Below, piece after piece: positions 37,701-52,700 of a DNA stretch of 64,000 bases. The stretch lies in NCBI GenBank assembly GCA_012932295.1, contig JAAONU010000014.1, positions 17,972,251-18,036,250 on the forward strand, written 5' to 3'. This stretch comes from Cyclina sinensis (lineage: Eukaryota > Mollusca > Bivalvia > Venerida > Veneridae). The notes under the pieces were generated by a model. That model was not told where the DNA came from and searched no databases. It saw nothing but the letters and a program-made list of their open reading frames with translations. Within the stretch, counting starts at the first letter, position 1, and each line of letters begins with the position of its first letter. Made by a program: the position numbers and the translations under genes.

Positions 37701-40700
37701 ACCTACCAAAATCCGTAAGTTGTTCAGTTCCAGCAGAACTGCATTGCTAACAGTTGTCCTCAGCCTTTTTGCTTTTGTGTTGAACATGGTCACCTTTCCA
37801 CTTCTTCCCTTTACTTTGCATTTCATCCCAATGTCATCATCAATTACAGATGGTACTGAACTGTTTATTTTGACATCATCATATTTGTGATCTTCGTCAT
37901 TTCCAATATCAATTTCTCCTATGCTCGGATCAGTATTAAAGACATCACATTTGTCACCGCTCCAGTCCTTGTGGCAGCTGCTACAGGCATCGTCACCACT
38001 CCAATCAAATGTGCAGTTACATTTTCCTGTTGATTTATCACAAATCCCATGATCTGAACAAGGTGAATGATGGCCACCAGGACATTCCGACTCACACTGT
38101 ACACCAAAATATCCATCTTCACAGACACAGACTTCATTCTCAAATATACCATGAATGCATTTTTGCATGCAATTTTCACCTCCAGCAACTGGATATTTTC
38201 TAGAACCAAAAATGTTACACAAATCTTCAAGGTGTTTGTCAGGGTCCTGTTCCTGTCTTTTGCATTCATCAGCAACAGCCAAAGCAGAATCAATTGCATT
38301 GTCTGGATTATTTGTAAGAAGAACATCACTAACACAAGCAATATAATAGAAGTCAATAACTTCGTGTAGTTTGCTACATTTCTTTTGAAGATCATGTTTT
38401 ACCTGTGAACACACAGCACTTGTATTTGTATGTGATAATGAGCCTGGTGTATAGTCTATACTACTTTGGTCAAAAATACTTAAAGGCGTTATTGGTGGAT
38501 TTCCTGGAACCCATTCACACTTCCCTACAAAACCTATGTATCCAACTTTTCCATGAACAAAGTCATAAATAACATATCCTGCACCACTGTCAAAATTAAA
38601 GCCAAGTATAAGACTAATTGTAAGTCGGTAAGTTGTTGATGACACATCTACTGTTTCTGCAAATGAATAAATTTTGAAAACGTTTTCTACGAACAGGTCA
38701 TTAAAGTCATTTATTGTTTTGAAGGTATTGTAAACAAGGATCCTATCACAGATAAACACCAGTGTCAAACTTGGAAGATCAGGTCCAATTGTACCAGTTG
38801 TGATATTCTGCCATTTTCCAAGCATTGGTGTGCTTCCAACAACAACAGGTGGACCATATTCTTGTATAGCTTCTGAGATGTTAAGCACCTTGTATTGGCC
38901 ATAGCTTGATTCATGTATTTCATGAAATAGAAGTCTTCCAGATGTTTCATTTATTGATATACCCAAACCTGTCCATTCTCTAAGTGTCACTTTAATACTT
39001 GTTTCATAAATCAGTAATCCATACTGTATACAATACTTGTTATTTTTAATTATCAAACCAAATGTAGCCCTTCTGCCTGCAATACTCATAATTGTTCCAG
39101 GGGTAACTAATTCAAATTTAATCCTTATGTCAAATGATAATGTGAATGTTGACTGTCCAATTATATCAATGTCAAAACCTGGAAGAGACACAAATCCACC
39201 TTCTGATATCTTAATTGCTGAACCTGAGGTTGGTTGGGTTTCTCCAGCATTCGCAAATATTGTTTTTGGAAAAGGCTTACTGAGAGAAATGAAATACTTG
39301 TAAATATCTTCTTTGTTGATGGTGAAGTGTTTTTAATGCTCGTGCAATACCTATTTCAGTGATGATACATGTATAGTCTGACCTCTTGCAAATAGATGAA
39401 TCCCCAGTTGAGCATTTTCCAAATACACCTGTGGACTTTACACAAGCATTTTTGTTTACAGAACGACTACTTGCATACCATCAGTCTTTTATGATTGAAC
39501 ACTTCATTTCAAAATTGTTTGGTCCTGAAATAAGAATTTCAGTCCCACTTATTTTTTTGATTATGTATCCAGACTGCAACTTTATCTGTCCAAGATAAAC
39601 TATATGGCCATTCAGTTTAACTGTTCCTGAATTTTGTGGATGAATAGTTACAATTTGACCATTTACATTTATGGCCATGGCTTTTAATGAACTTTGATAC
39701 AACTCTGTTTGTCCTTTCAGTGCATCTATTTGTATCGTTCCATCATTGAAAAGGCTAAAAGGCATATCTCCATTGCTTATTTGTAATAATGCTCCATCAA
39801 AAGTTTTAAGAAAACTGTTACTTGTTACAGATGCTGTGAATATATCGGCTGAAACAGACACGTTCTGGATCAAAACTTGACAATCACTTCCATGCCAGTT
39901 TGGTTTACATGTAGAACAATCAGCACCATGCCTGTTGACTGTACAGGTGCATCGCCCAGAAGATGAATCACAGATTCCACGGTTACTACAAGAATTTGAA
40001 CTTCCTGGGCAATCTGATTCACAACTTGTTCCCCAATAACCCTTTGCACATAAACAAGATATGCCATTTCCTGTAGGGTCTGGGTGAACACATTTAATTT
40101 CACAGTTTTTACCAACATAGCCTGCATTAACAAAATCTTCTTGACACAAGAATCGAACTGGGTCGTTTTCTGGAGTCTGCATTTCTTCCTGGGTGTCGTT
40201 TTCCAGAAGCTGTTCATAGCAGAGAGTTGTGTAGGCTTGCAGAGTAAAAATTCCATCTCCTGTTTCAGCAAGTTCATCCATACAGCTGCCAAAAAACAAG
40301 TCTTTTGTATAAATACCTAAACCACTACACTGTTTCTTCAATTTTTTTATTGTTAAAAAGCTGCAAACATCGGTCTTTGGCACTGGTTGTAAGTTTTTTC
40401 ATCTGAGAATTCACTAGATATTTCTGTTTTTATTTCTTCTGCAGGCTTTGTAGAAATACTAACTCTGACTGAACCTTTTCTATAGGGGTCATGTAAGGTG
40501 AGAGAATTTTTCAGATCCGATCTATCATTTACAGTACTTCCTGACCCATCGTTAAAATCAAGGTCAAAGACTGGATCTTTTTGGTCATCTTTAAACACCA
40601 GCACATCATCTATTTCTCCTGAGAATGAACCACCAGAAGCTATTCCTAATGTTGTATTAAAAGATCCTATTGGTTTTCCAATCACTATTCTCCCACCATT

Positions 40701-43700
40701 TGTAAAGCACTGTTTTGGTATTTGAAATATACCACTTTGTATTAAAGGTATGCCATCTATTCCTGGGCAAGTCACAATTATTGTTATTACCTGGCCAATA
40801 TCTTCATAAGACATTTTAATATCACACCATACATCTGCTTGAAGCTGTAGATAAGTGTCAATAATGAGTGAATCTGCTTGTAATTTGATACGACCTTTTT
40901 CTATATAAAGAGCAAAGGTTGATTCGCCAACGTACTGAAATACTCCACCAGGAGCTGTCTTGGGTTGGTTTCAGGCTAAATTTTATCACATTTCTTTCAT
41001 TTTGAGAAAACACATCTGTCATAATATTTGAAGAGATAATTGTAAATTCATCACCTGTTGGTGGGACTGGTGAAATGTACAACCCTGATTTATCCTGTTC
41101 TTGAATATTACCACCACTGGAGTTAAACGTTAAGCTGTAGTAGGCTGTGCTATTAGGTTCAACTAAAGAGCTGGGTAGAGTTTGATTTGTTTCAGCAATG
41201 ACAATATGGCTGAAGGTTGATGGATCATCAGGTTTGTAACCTTCTAAAAACAAGGAATCAGGTTTACATAAAGTGTATTTTGTACAAGTTGTGCAGTCAA
41301 CCTTTAGAATGAGTGACAATATCCTTTCCTTGTAAAGCTTACACGTAGTCGTATGAAGTGATTCAAAACATTTTTTCTTCTATTGAGAATGAAAGCATTG
41401 TTGGACTTGGCCTCATAAACAAACGTTTTCAAAGCAGATAAATCGTTGCCTCCATTTACTTGTATTCTTTTTCTCTTGTTTTCTGATGAGCCATCTATAA
41501 CTATCGTTTCTGACAAATATGAAAGCTGAACTGATTTCATGCAAATCTTCCTACCACATTTAATTGTCCTCACTTTTATTTCTGGAAGGTCATTAGCATT
41601 TGGATAAAGTATGTACCATTCATTGCTGTTCTCTATGGACATAACATCATTGTTAAATGTTTTCACTTTTAAGGAACCAAATATCTGGCAAGTTTTTCTT
41701 ATTGTTTCACTGCTGCTATCATTCGTAGGAGGATCTGGTAAAGGCAACTTTGCTTTCTCACAAAACTCTCCAGTAAATGGGTCAGAACAATTTTTACAAT
41801 TGCTATTTCCATCAAAGTTTGTGTAACACATGCAGTTTCCAGAGTCTTTATCACATGAACCGTGGCCATAGCAAGGTAACTTGTTTGTTCCTACACGGTT
41901 TGGGCATTCCTCTGCACAATTCCATGACCAGAAGCCTACATCACAGACACAACCTTGAACTGTTGGGGTTCCATGCTTGCAGAATTCTCCACAAAATATT
42001 TGATAGTGGTCTGCTCTATAATCTGTGCAGAGGTCTTCCACTGGATTTGTTGCTGGATTCAATACAGCTTGACATACAGTGATGTATGCTTTCAATGCTA
42101 AAACATAGTTATCATCATTCTTACAGGAATCTATATAAAATGTTGTAAAATCAGCTCCAAGTCCATCACATGCATTTTTTCACTGATTCAAAGGTAAATG
42201 TCTTTTCACATTCAATGATTCGTTTAATGATCAACTATGCCAGGAAGTGTAGAAGTGACAACAGGCAGGCCAGGTTTTTCAGATATTATCCATGCCACTT
42301 TATTCTCAATTTCTGCAATTGTCATACCAACTGAAGACACCAAGTCATATGTGGTAAAGCCAAAACCTTCTGTAAATTGGTAGTTCATGATAAGTCCTGC
42401 AAGTTTGTTTACATCAGCATTGTTAACAAGCTCATAAGCCTTATGGTTGTCCAAGTATATATTCCATATTCTAAGTGTGCCAATAAATCCATTAAATTGC
42501 CTATATGAGTGTGGAGGGTCAATCATCCAATCACCAAGGAAGAAACTGCCAGATGTTGGGAAAAATACTCTAGACATTTGGAAATTCTTGAGAAAAATGA
42601 GCATTCCTTTTGAATACACAAAAATGTTAAAGATATTTCTTGTTACATCAAAAGACAAAACAATATGATACCAAGTACTTTTTGTCAATTGTGTTGAAGT
42701 TGTAAATGTTCTACCATGCATATATATTTCAAGTAAAGAATTGTTGAGATACAGGCCAAACTGACTTTGTGATTCTGGTATATAATATCCACAAATAAAT
42801 CCAGTCTCCAGTAAAAAGTTCATGGTCACTTCTATAGATACATTTTTGTGATTGCCATCAAAGAAGGCAGTGTCTGGTACCTTACCAGTCATTGCGCCAC
42901 TGCCGTTGAAGAATAAGCTATAACCTTTAGTCATGTTTTCAGATTCCGGCAGCTGCAAATCTGGATAACTATAAATGAAGTGGTTTGTCATAGCTTTAGA
43001 TCTTGAGAAATATGAAGAAAATTCCTCATCTATGATACTGTCACTTATATTATCATAATCAACAGCTCTGCCATGACGATCTACAAAGTCATCGTTCATA
43101 TTCTGGTTGCAGTTTCCAAGAAGGCCAGTTTGGTCATTGCTTGCACAACCTGTATTGATATTTACTGACAGATATGGGGATGAAGCCAGATAGGATATCT
43201 CAGCTGTTACTGTTTCAAATACAAACTGCAGCGTCACTTTGTCAATCCACGAAACTGTTGCAAAGGCATTTATCGTGTAGCTTTCAAGGCTGGCTATTGT
43301 AACCTCAGCTTTGTTGTGCTGAAAAAGTATTGGTCTATTTTTTGTAAGGGGGACTTTTATTGTAAAATCATCTGAATCTAAATGAAACCACACCTGCTGA
43401 ATGCAGGTTCGACTCCTTGCACATGGTCGCATTCTTATATAAACTGAGAATGAAAGAGAGCTCGTCTTAAACAGCAAATATTCACCAGGTCTTCTCATAT
43501 TGAAAGCTTGTCCATCAAACATGTTGCAGTAACCCTGGCCGAAACAAGTTCCAGTGTATTTTAGGTAATGAACTAGGTATTCTAGGCAGCAATGGATGAG
43601 CAGTCTTTTCCAATCCAGCCACGTGTACATGTTAAGCAACCATTCTTTGGGTCATATCTTTTGGATGAACAGGTACATTCACCAGTGTATGCATCACATA

Positions 43701-46700
43701 CCCCTCCTCCGCAAAGTTGTTCACGGGCATAAGCACACTGATTATTACAGTTGTTTCCATAAAATCCAGATTTACACTTGCAGTCGTTATCCTCAGTATT
43801 ATAGTCACCAGCTCCAGTAACACAGTAAATATTACAGTCTATCCCATACCAGTTAGAAAGACCAGGGTATTTATTACAGGCGATTTTCAGTGGGTATCTT
43901 GTTGATGTCCGATCTACTTCTATTCTCTCACTTATGGCTATTATAATGCCAAAGACTCTGTCCAGGTCATTTGACAGTGCTTTACTAATCAAACATTCCA
44001 TATAATAAAGGTGACGCACTGACTTCCCAATGCTTTCAATTTCAGGAATAGTGTCAATAATCCCTTGACAATATTCAGAATTTTCTAGAGCAGAGTGTAA
44101 AACAACTGTATCTTTCTCAGTTTTGGATAGTGAATAAGTTTTATGATAGGCACCTACCTTCCACTGGATATTAGCCCAATTGCCACCCTGCCAGCTGAAC
44201 AGATTTTTGTGAACAGAAGAATCTTGTGTTGTAAAAGCCATAGCCTTCATTAAATCTCCACATATAAGAGAGTTTGTGCTGTTCAGCTATCGACTAGATA
44301 CTGAAAGGCTCCATTTATTGCTTCATTTAATGTAAGAGCAGATTTCCAAACTGCAAAGTCATCAACATATCCATCAAAACTGTAAGTAAGCAAATGTGTC
44401 ATACCTAACATGAAAGTACCTCCTGGGAAAAACATGTTGTTAACAATGTGTGCTTCCACCTGAGCATTACTGTATGATAGAGTGTCTTCAATCAGGTAGA
44501 AATTGAGCGTCTCATCTAAACGTGTCCACACCACTGACAGTTTGTACCAAGTGGATAACTGAACTGGTAAGGTGTTTATTACAGTTTTGTTTTCAGTATT
44601 GGTGAAAGATCATAAAAGAAATGTATCTGTCACATACAAGAACAGCAAAAACTTTCCCAGCAGGGTTCTTGTAGGACCAGAATGTGGCACAACTTACTGG
44701 CAGAGATTTTAACCTGGAAAGTAATTTCGACTGTAAGTTCAAATTCTGTGAAGTAATACACAGATTCACTCTCCACTGGACTGAACCTAATTTGTAGACA
44801 TGTTTCTGCTCCTTTGGCAATATTTCCTTGTATAATGCTTGTGAAAATGTCATCATCGTTTTTCCATGATTGCATGAACATGTTTTCAACATTGTAAACT
44901 GTAAGAGCATACTGGTCACTACCTTCATTAAGCATGGTGCCGTCAAACATTTTGAAATCATTTGTTTGATCCAAATCGCAGGCACCTAGGAGACCTTTCC
45001 CTGAGGTACATACAGAAATTTTACTTTTAAGGTACAGATCAATATAGCTTGTCTTGATGTCAATATTTATGTAAAAGTCAACCGAAGCAGTAAGTACAAA
45101 CTGTGTAGGTGACAGCTGTATGATCTTAACTTCTGAAGCAAGTTGCAGGCCACTGCCAACTGAGTATCTTTTACTGTTAAACCAGACGCTACTTACAGTG
45201 CCATCATTGCTGGCTTGTATAACTAGGATGTTACTAGATATAGAAACTTGCAACTGCACTGGTTACTGCAACCGGCAATTTATTTGAACCAGTGACCTGA
45301 AAAAAAAAGAATAATATTCAACCAATAAGGCACTTCCAAATATTAGGCAATCTTGTTTCTTAAGATGTCATTCATCACAGTAAAAAGCATTTTCTGCATG
45401 TAAAACACCATACATATACTAATGAGTTGTTAATTTTTAACAGATCTTTTTAGATCAAAGAAACTAATCAACTCACAAAGCCGTCTACTGTTCGTGTTCT
45501 AATAACCTATTACTTATTTTAACAAAGTTACTCCCTTAAGTATGTTTTCTTAAATTCAAACTACTTTGTGTAAAAAAAAAGAAGTTATCATCAAGTTTTG
45601 GAATTTTACTGAACATTCTTTCTTCAAATGTATGTGTACAATTTCAATATACAAGAAAATGATATCATGTATTAGTATAAAGCAAGATGAATTACAAATT
45701 ACCACTGATATCATGAAAATTTCTACAAGATCAGTTTACCCTTAGTGCATATATTTTCAGCTCCTGTGTTGTTGCAATTCTCACACTGGACACCAGATAT
45801 TGACCAAATGAATTGCAATCATACTTAGTTCCATCATATGTTTGACAATTTCCAAATCCATAAATCATTCCAACATGCCAATCTTTTGAAGAATCTATAA
45901 CATGAAAACACGAAATGATAATAAAGGCTTTTAATATCAAGTATATTCTACTTATCAGAGTACCTCAAATGCATCAACATAATTCCTACTTTTACCTACT
46001 AATTAAACACAGATATCATTTCCTATAAACATATGAGAACAAATGAAAGTATGAATATAAACATATACTGTACAAACATAGCTTTATGAAGGTTTGAGAA
46101 CTATGATTCCACCTATGTAAATATGCAAGCTACCTCTCTCTGAAAAAGCAAACTTGCAGTCACTGCCAAACCATCCATCTGTACAAGTTTTACAACTGTT
46201 GTTTTGATCTGAACCCAAGTCACATAAACATTCTCCTGTGGTTTCAATACATGTTCCTTTGCCATAACATGGATTAGCACTTCCCCCTGGACATTCTTGT
46301 CTGCATGCTTCAGCAAAGTAGCCATGTTGACATTTGCAGTGTCCAGCTATTTTAGATAAGACGTCCTATTAATGAAAAAGAATGTACTAATATGGTGATA
46401 ACCTAGGTTTTGGACCCCCATATATTATCAGCTGCTCCAAATCCTTAGTAGCCCTCAATAAAAGACAACGGTTTGAACAGAGCATGCACTTCTATAGAAA
46501 CTTTTCATGTGCTTTTTAGTTTTCATTGACTATTACACAAAATATCAGTATTCTCCATAAACACATTATTCAAGCTATGACTTTGAATATTTTGATGGCA
46601 CTATTAAATCTCCTTTCTGTGATCATTGAAAAATAAACAATGTATCCACAACTACATAACTTTAAATTTGTTAAGTTCTACTTCCATAGATTCTGTTTCT

Positions 46701-49700
46701 AACAAGTAAGTGAAAACTTACTGTTTTACTGATGTTTCCAACTGGTCAGTTAAGCTCATAATAAGCTCAAAGTAACTTACTTTTCACATAAGTAATTACA
46801 ATAAAAAAGAAGGAAAAATACTGAATGCTTGTTTGTTTTAATACAAGCTGACTACTTTCGAAAACCCACTCATAAGAGAATCAGTAGATTCTAAGAAAAG
46901 CCAGTGGCTTACAATCACTGGAAATATTAACTTACCAATGTAGGAGAATCAGAACATGTTATAGATGTATCTACAATAGCTGAGATATTTGTGTAATTCA
47001 CATTCATTGTTATAATGTCCCATTTGTATTCTCTAATCTCTGTTATATTTGCTGGTCTGAAACACAACACAAGATATAAAAGTATCTTCGCATCATTTTG
47101 CAAAATTCTTTATCTTTAGTATATGTTAGTGTTTATTTAAGCATACTAATAAATACTAACAGTCTATTGACAAAAGTCAGTCAACTAACTATGGTAGCAG
47201 TGAAGCCCACGAACCCCAATAAAATGTCACCAAAGTTTTTAAATACTGACACAAGATTTGAATGAAATTTCAACTACTATCAGGTAAATTCATTCAATGC
47301 AAAATGATGTTAGAAATGCAGTGGCTTTGGTGCATGCATAATAAAGAAGTCAATTTGCTGACTGTATAACATATTCTGTGAAAAATATGAATCACTGACT
47401 GGTCTTACGTTTGTCATTTTATCACTGTTAACAGTTTAATTTCATAAGTATTATACTTAACATGCATATCCATATCAAAATAACTTCAAAAGGGCAATAA
47501 CTACTGGTAGATGTCTAAAAGAAAATCAAGCCTATATGGACAACTACAGGTTCTTTATTGTAGAATAGCTGTGCTAATAAAAGCAGCTGCATTTTCACCA
47601 AGTCTGCGCATCGGTCGAATGTTTCACTATGTATAGAACAGAAGAAAATGACGAAGGCTGTCACCACCGGAAGAATGCAAATGTTTTCTAGAGCACACAA
47701 TTATGCAAATGATATTTGTTTACAATAAACCAGACTTAAAAACTGATTCTTACCCTGCACTGAATGAATACTTCACAAATCCTGGAATAAATTTTGTAGT
47801 TGGAAGCTGACTTGTCATCATTTCAGAGCCCTTGTAAAGTGAATTTTCACCTTTTTGTCTGATATATACATTATTTGGATTGGGATTTTCATAGCCAAAC
47901 CATGCTTTGTAGTGGTCAGAATCAGTCTGTTCAATGCATCTAAAAACTGGGACAATCTGGGAGTTTACAGCATCACCATCATTGTCATTGACAAAGTAAC
48001 CTTGATCATCTGTACATTCTATGTCACAATATGGTCCTACAAAGTCTGGAATTCAGAAGTAAATGTCATTTGTAATATGGTAATAAAATATGAAATTCAA
48101 ACTCTTACTTTTTCACAGCTTCTTTTCATTTGTTATCTATCCATCTTTTAACATAACACTAATAAATAACATAATACAAAATCATTATGAATACAGAAGG
48201 CAACTAAAATAGAATACAAATATCTAAAGATGTGTAGTAAATCTGAAATTGTACATTCATAATACCAGTATGAAAAGTGTATTAAAATATTTTCTTAATT
48301 TGTCAAACTAAGGTTAAAAAAAAAAAAATCACTATACAATCCCTTTAGTTAATTAAAAAGTTCACTTGACTGCCTTAATGTTCAAATTTATCATGAAAAA
48401 AACATGGATCTTTTAACATTCAAATCTTTAAGAAAGTGTGAGAGTATAATAACAAATCTGATGATATAATAACATACTCGAAGCACAGTCTGTGCATGTA
48501 GGTTTATTCCAGCCTTTCAAGCAATCAGGTACATCCTGTCTCAGGGTTGATCCAGTGTCCATTGGTATCATCATCATAGCATTCACATGTGCTCCCACCT
48601 AAAACAATTTTACTTCTAATTACAAATGAAGCTAGTATATCATGGAAGACAATAAGTGCTGAATAAGACACCCTCGGTTGCCGAGTGTTTTGTGCATTGG
48701 GCTACAAAGCTAGCGACCTGGGTTCGATTCCGGGTAGTGACTGAGTTATCGACTGATTTCCCAGGACTGGGTGGTAACCTAACTGGGTACTGTTTCAAGC
48801 AGTATTGGCCTAGACTGGGGATCGGGGAGGTAAAATACATGCATCATGGGCTCTTCTGGAAAGAAGTTGTTCCATCCACACCAGGAGGGGACTTTTGTTG
48901 ACTATCAACGTTAAATAACAAACGTTTACCTTTAACCCCTCCCCTCCCCCACACCCTAGAAAACAATAACAACAACATGTTTATGACCAGGAAAAAATAG
49001 AGAAAAATAGCAGAAAATCTTTTTGGACCTGTCCAGATAAAAATTGAACTACTGATATGATGAAAACATGCACATGCCACATGTGATTTGGGGAAAGACA
49101 CCTCATTTAGATGAACATAAAATTCCAAGTTCAAGCTGACATAACTCTTGCAAACTGCTGTTGCTACTGAAAATTAGAACCATATTACAATGAAAATACC
49201 TGTTTCTGTTGCAAATCCATGCACACAAATGACGTCACATGTTGTGTTGTAGCCAATATATCCGTCTCTACATCTTTCACAATTGTCCCCAGCAAAGTTG
49301 GGTACACATGTTTCACAAGCATCACCAGTGAAACCATGGTTACATATACACTGTGGAGCATTTGTACCTTGCAACAACAGACACTCTCCTGAAATAGGAA
49401 CATATAAAAATGTGTATGAGTTTAATTAGGTTACATTTATCTGAAATACAATTATGACTACATCTTATACATGAACTAGACATAGATTGACCATTGATAC
49501 TGAAAAGAAACCAATCATAAAATTAAATGTTAACAGGGAAATACAACTTTAAAATATGCTCAAATTTGCCAAAGTTTCAAGAAAAACAAACAATGTTAAA
49601 GGGCAGTGGATGGGTGGTAGAAGCCAGATTCCTCAGGAAGAGGAAGCTTATTAGAAGCGCTATGGGAATGAGAGTCTCCAGTGATCTTCCACATTCCTTT

Positions 49701-52700
49701 GAAACACTTACCATTTCCATTACAAAAGTTGTCTGGTGGTCCAGCACACACGTACTGAGAGCAGTCATCACCTTGGAAACCAGGTTCACAGATGCAAACA
49801 GAGGTACCTAAATCTCTATTACGTGTGCAAGTACCAAAGTTGCTACAGTCTGGATCACCTGATTATTGAAACATTTTAATTACTAAAAAATTGTGTTTTG
49901 AAGCATTTCAAGTATTTTTCAGAACATGCATATGTTGAAAGACTTCCCATATACAATGTTTTTGCTTGATATCTGTTTTTATAAATACTGACCAAAATAT
50001 TGTACTAACATAAATATATATATGTAAGCTATGCATATTTCTAATACTTTTCTTTTCGTGATAGGTTTTTTTTAAATGACCTTTGTAGGTAATGAATATA
50101 AGGCAGTACATGTATTAATATACAATATAAAACATGAATTTTAGATAATTGCACAATTTGGCATTAAATTACAATTTGACAGTACCTGGGACAGTCAAGT
50201 AGTTCACAGTAGTCTCCTTTGTATCCTTCAGAACAATTACAGGTCTAAACAGAATCAAACATATACTGGTATGGCATACATTAAAATGTACACATACATA
50301 TTTAAAGAATGTACCTTTTGACTGAGAAAACTCACTATCAATGTGGTTTTCTTGGTATGCACTGACATGTTTCGAAACAATCGAGTAATTTAGGTACTTT
50401 TTCTTCCCATGGAAGTGTAAATAATTTGTTACCTTTATAAAAAAAAACTCAACTTGTTTTGCATTTGACTAAAACACAAGTGAATCTAATCATTCATGCT
50501 AATTAATTTTACTCCAAAACAGCAGTATAACTTACATCCTAAATTTCATGACAGATGTCACATTATGTTAGAAAAAAACAAAAAAAACAAACAACAACAA
50601 CAACAAAAACCTATTAATTTAAAAAGAAAAAACAAAACAAAATAACAAAACAAAAAACAAGAGCACTGCTGGGCGGAGCATTATATGCCTGAAGGGTGTT
50701 TTTTCTAAGTATGATGCATTTGTGATATAAGGGAGGAAATCTTAGGCTTAAAAATTAACTTTTGACACACTGACCCCAAAATGTATAGGGGTCATCCACT
50801 CAATGTGTGCAACCATTACATGTACTTTGAAGTCTCTAAGACAAATAGTTCTCAAGTAACAGAGTGTAAATGATTCTTAACATTTAGGTCACTATGACCT
50901 TGACCTTTCACACACTGACCCCAAAATGTATAGGGGTCATCCACTCAATGTGTGCAATCAAGATATAAAGTTTGAAGTCTCTATAACAAATGATTGTCAA
51001 GTTACATGGTGAAAATGGTTTTCAATGTTAAGGTCTATGTGACCTTGACCTTTGAGCTACTGACTCCAAAATCAACAGGGGTCATTCATTCAATGCGGGC
51101 AATAATCAAATCAAGGTAAAAGACTGCAGGCCAAAGAGTACTCAAGTTATCCTCCAGAAACCAAATTGCTAACAGACAGATGGACAGATGGACGGACTGA
51201 CGCCCTGGACCATAACATAATATGTCCCCTTCAGGCATATAAAAAAACTTTATATGGTATCATCATCTTTATAGTTACCCGAGTCCCATTTCCATCGGTT
51301 GAACATGTTCCTACACCATTACATTCAATGCTACATTCCGAGTCATCATAGCAAGGATCGCATTTGCAGTATGAAGAAAACGTTGGGTATTCTATACCAT
51401 GTATACAGTCATACTGACACTCTGGTCCCATAGAATCACTACAGTTCACACACTTTGGAGGCCAATAGTTTGCTCCATCACAGTCACCTGTTTAAGACAG
51501 GAATTTGATTACTACTACAGATATGAAATAAAGAACTCACTGATCAACATTAAAAAGACAAAAAAAATTAAGGCTACGATGAATAGCACAGATGCTGAAC
51601 ATATTATTATTACATTTAAAATGGGATGAAAATAAGAAACAGTAATACTGAGATAATATTCAATTTGGTTAAATGTTCATAACAAAAGTTTCTAATAAAC
51701 AAAAAAAATCTTTTCCTCCTTTTTTAGTATCTGATAACAATTCAAATCATTTTGGTTTAATTTTTGAATATAGTTCCTGATAAACAATAAAAATATACCT
51801 CTGTTGTTACAGTCTGGGGTACCAGGACAATCAAGAACAGTCACAGCCTGCTGCTGTCCATCCAGTGTTACATGTACATGTCTGAGAGCCTATGTTACAA
51901 ATACCATGTCCTGAACAACTTTTGCCAGTACCTGGGCATCCTTTGGTTTCACAGAAGTCTCCTACAGTGTAAAACAGTGACAGAATGTGTTATTTGACTT
52001 CCATTATTTAAAAGACTGACTGGCTTTGATTTGAGAAAACTTCATATTAAGAAAAATAGAAGTTTTGTGAATTTATGAAGAAAACCCAAGCTCATTTTTG
52101 GTGCATCAGGATGTCTAAAATTCTTTTTCTTTTCAAAGCCAATAACTTATTACACAGATCTATCATGTCTATGCACAAATTAAACCTGTATTGCCCTATC
52201 AATAAAGATTTCACTGGAAGAATTTCTACCTATATCCCAAAGTTTAACAGTTTCTGTACAATTTGAACTCACTAGCTTCTTACACTTCAATTTCTCAAAT
52301 TAGTAATGTAGCATTTGATTACAAAATGTATACTAACCCCAATATCCTGTCTGGCAGACACAAGTGTCATTGTTGCACTGTCCAAACCCTGCACAGATCT
52401 TATTACAAGCAGCACCAGTGTAACATGGATCACACTGGCATGTATCATCTGGTAGAGCAACACCATGTACACACTCATACTGACATTCTCTGCCCATGTA
52501 TCCCTGATAGCATTTGCAAACCGGGAGATCCCCACTAGCGTCACATGTCCCATGACCCCCACAGTCGGGTGTTCCTGGGCAGTCTGGTATGTGGCAAGAA
52601 GTTGAGTTTATTGTCCAACCTTCAGAGCACCTGCATTCTCCTTGCACACAGATTCCATGCCCACTGCAAGATTTTCCAATACCTGGACATTGTTTCGTTT

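Noticed and set aside
39290..39480. Introns inside exon 24 to explain frame breaks
   Set aside because: Each break resumes the same domain within a few bases, leaving no room for an intron.
45560..45600. Other genes on the plus strand within the giant gene
   Set aside because: All longer plus-strand frames from 24 to 63 kb overlap exons antisense or sit in repeats.
48664..48740. Possible tRNA gene (B box GGTTCGATTCC)
   Set aside because: No proper cloverleaf and a long body follows; it is a SINE head.
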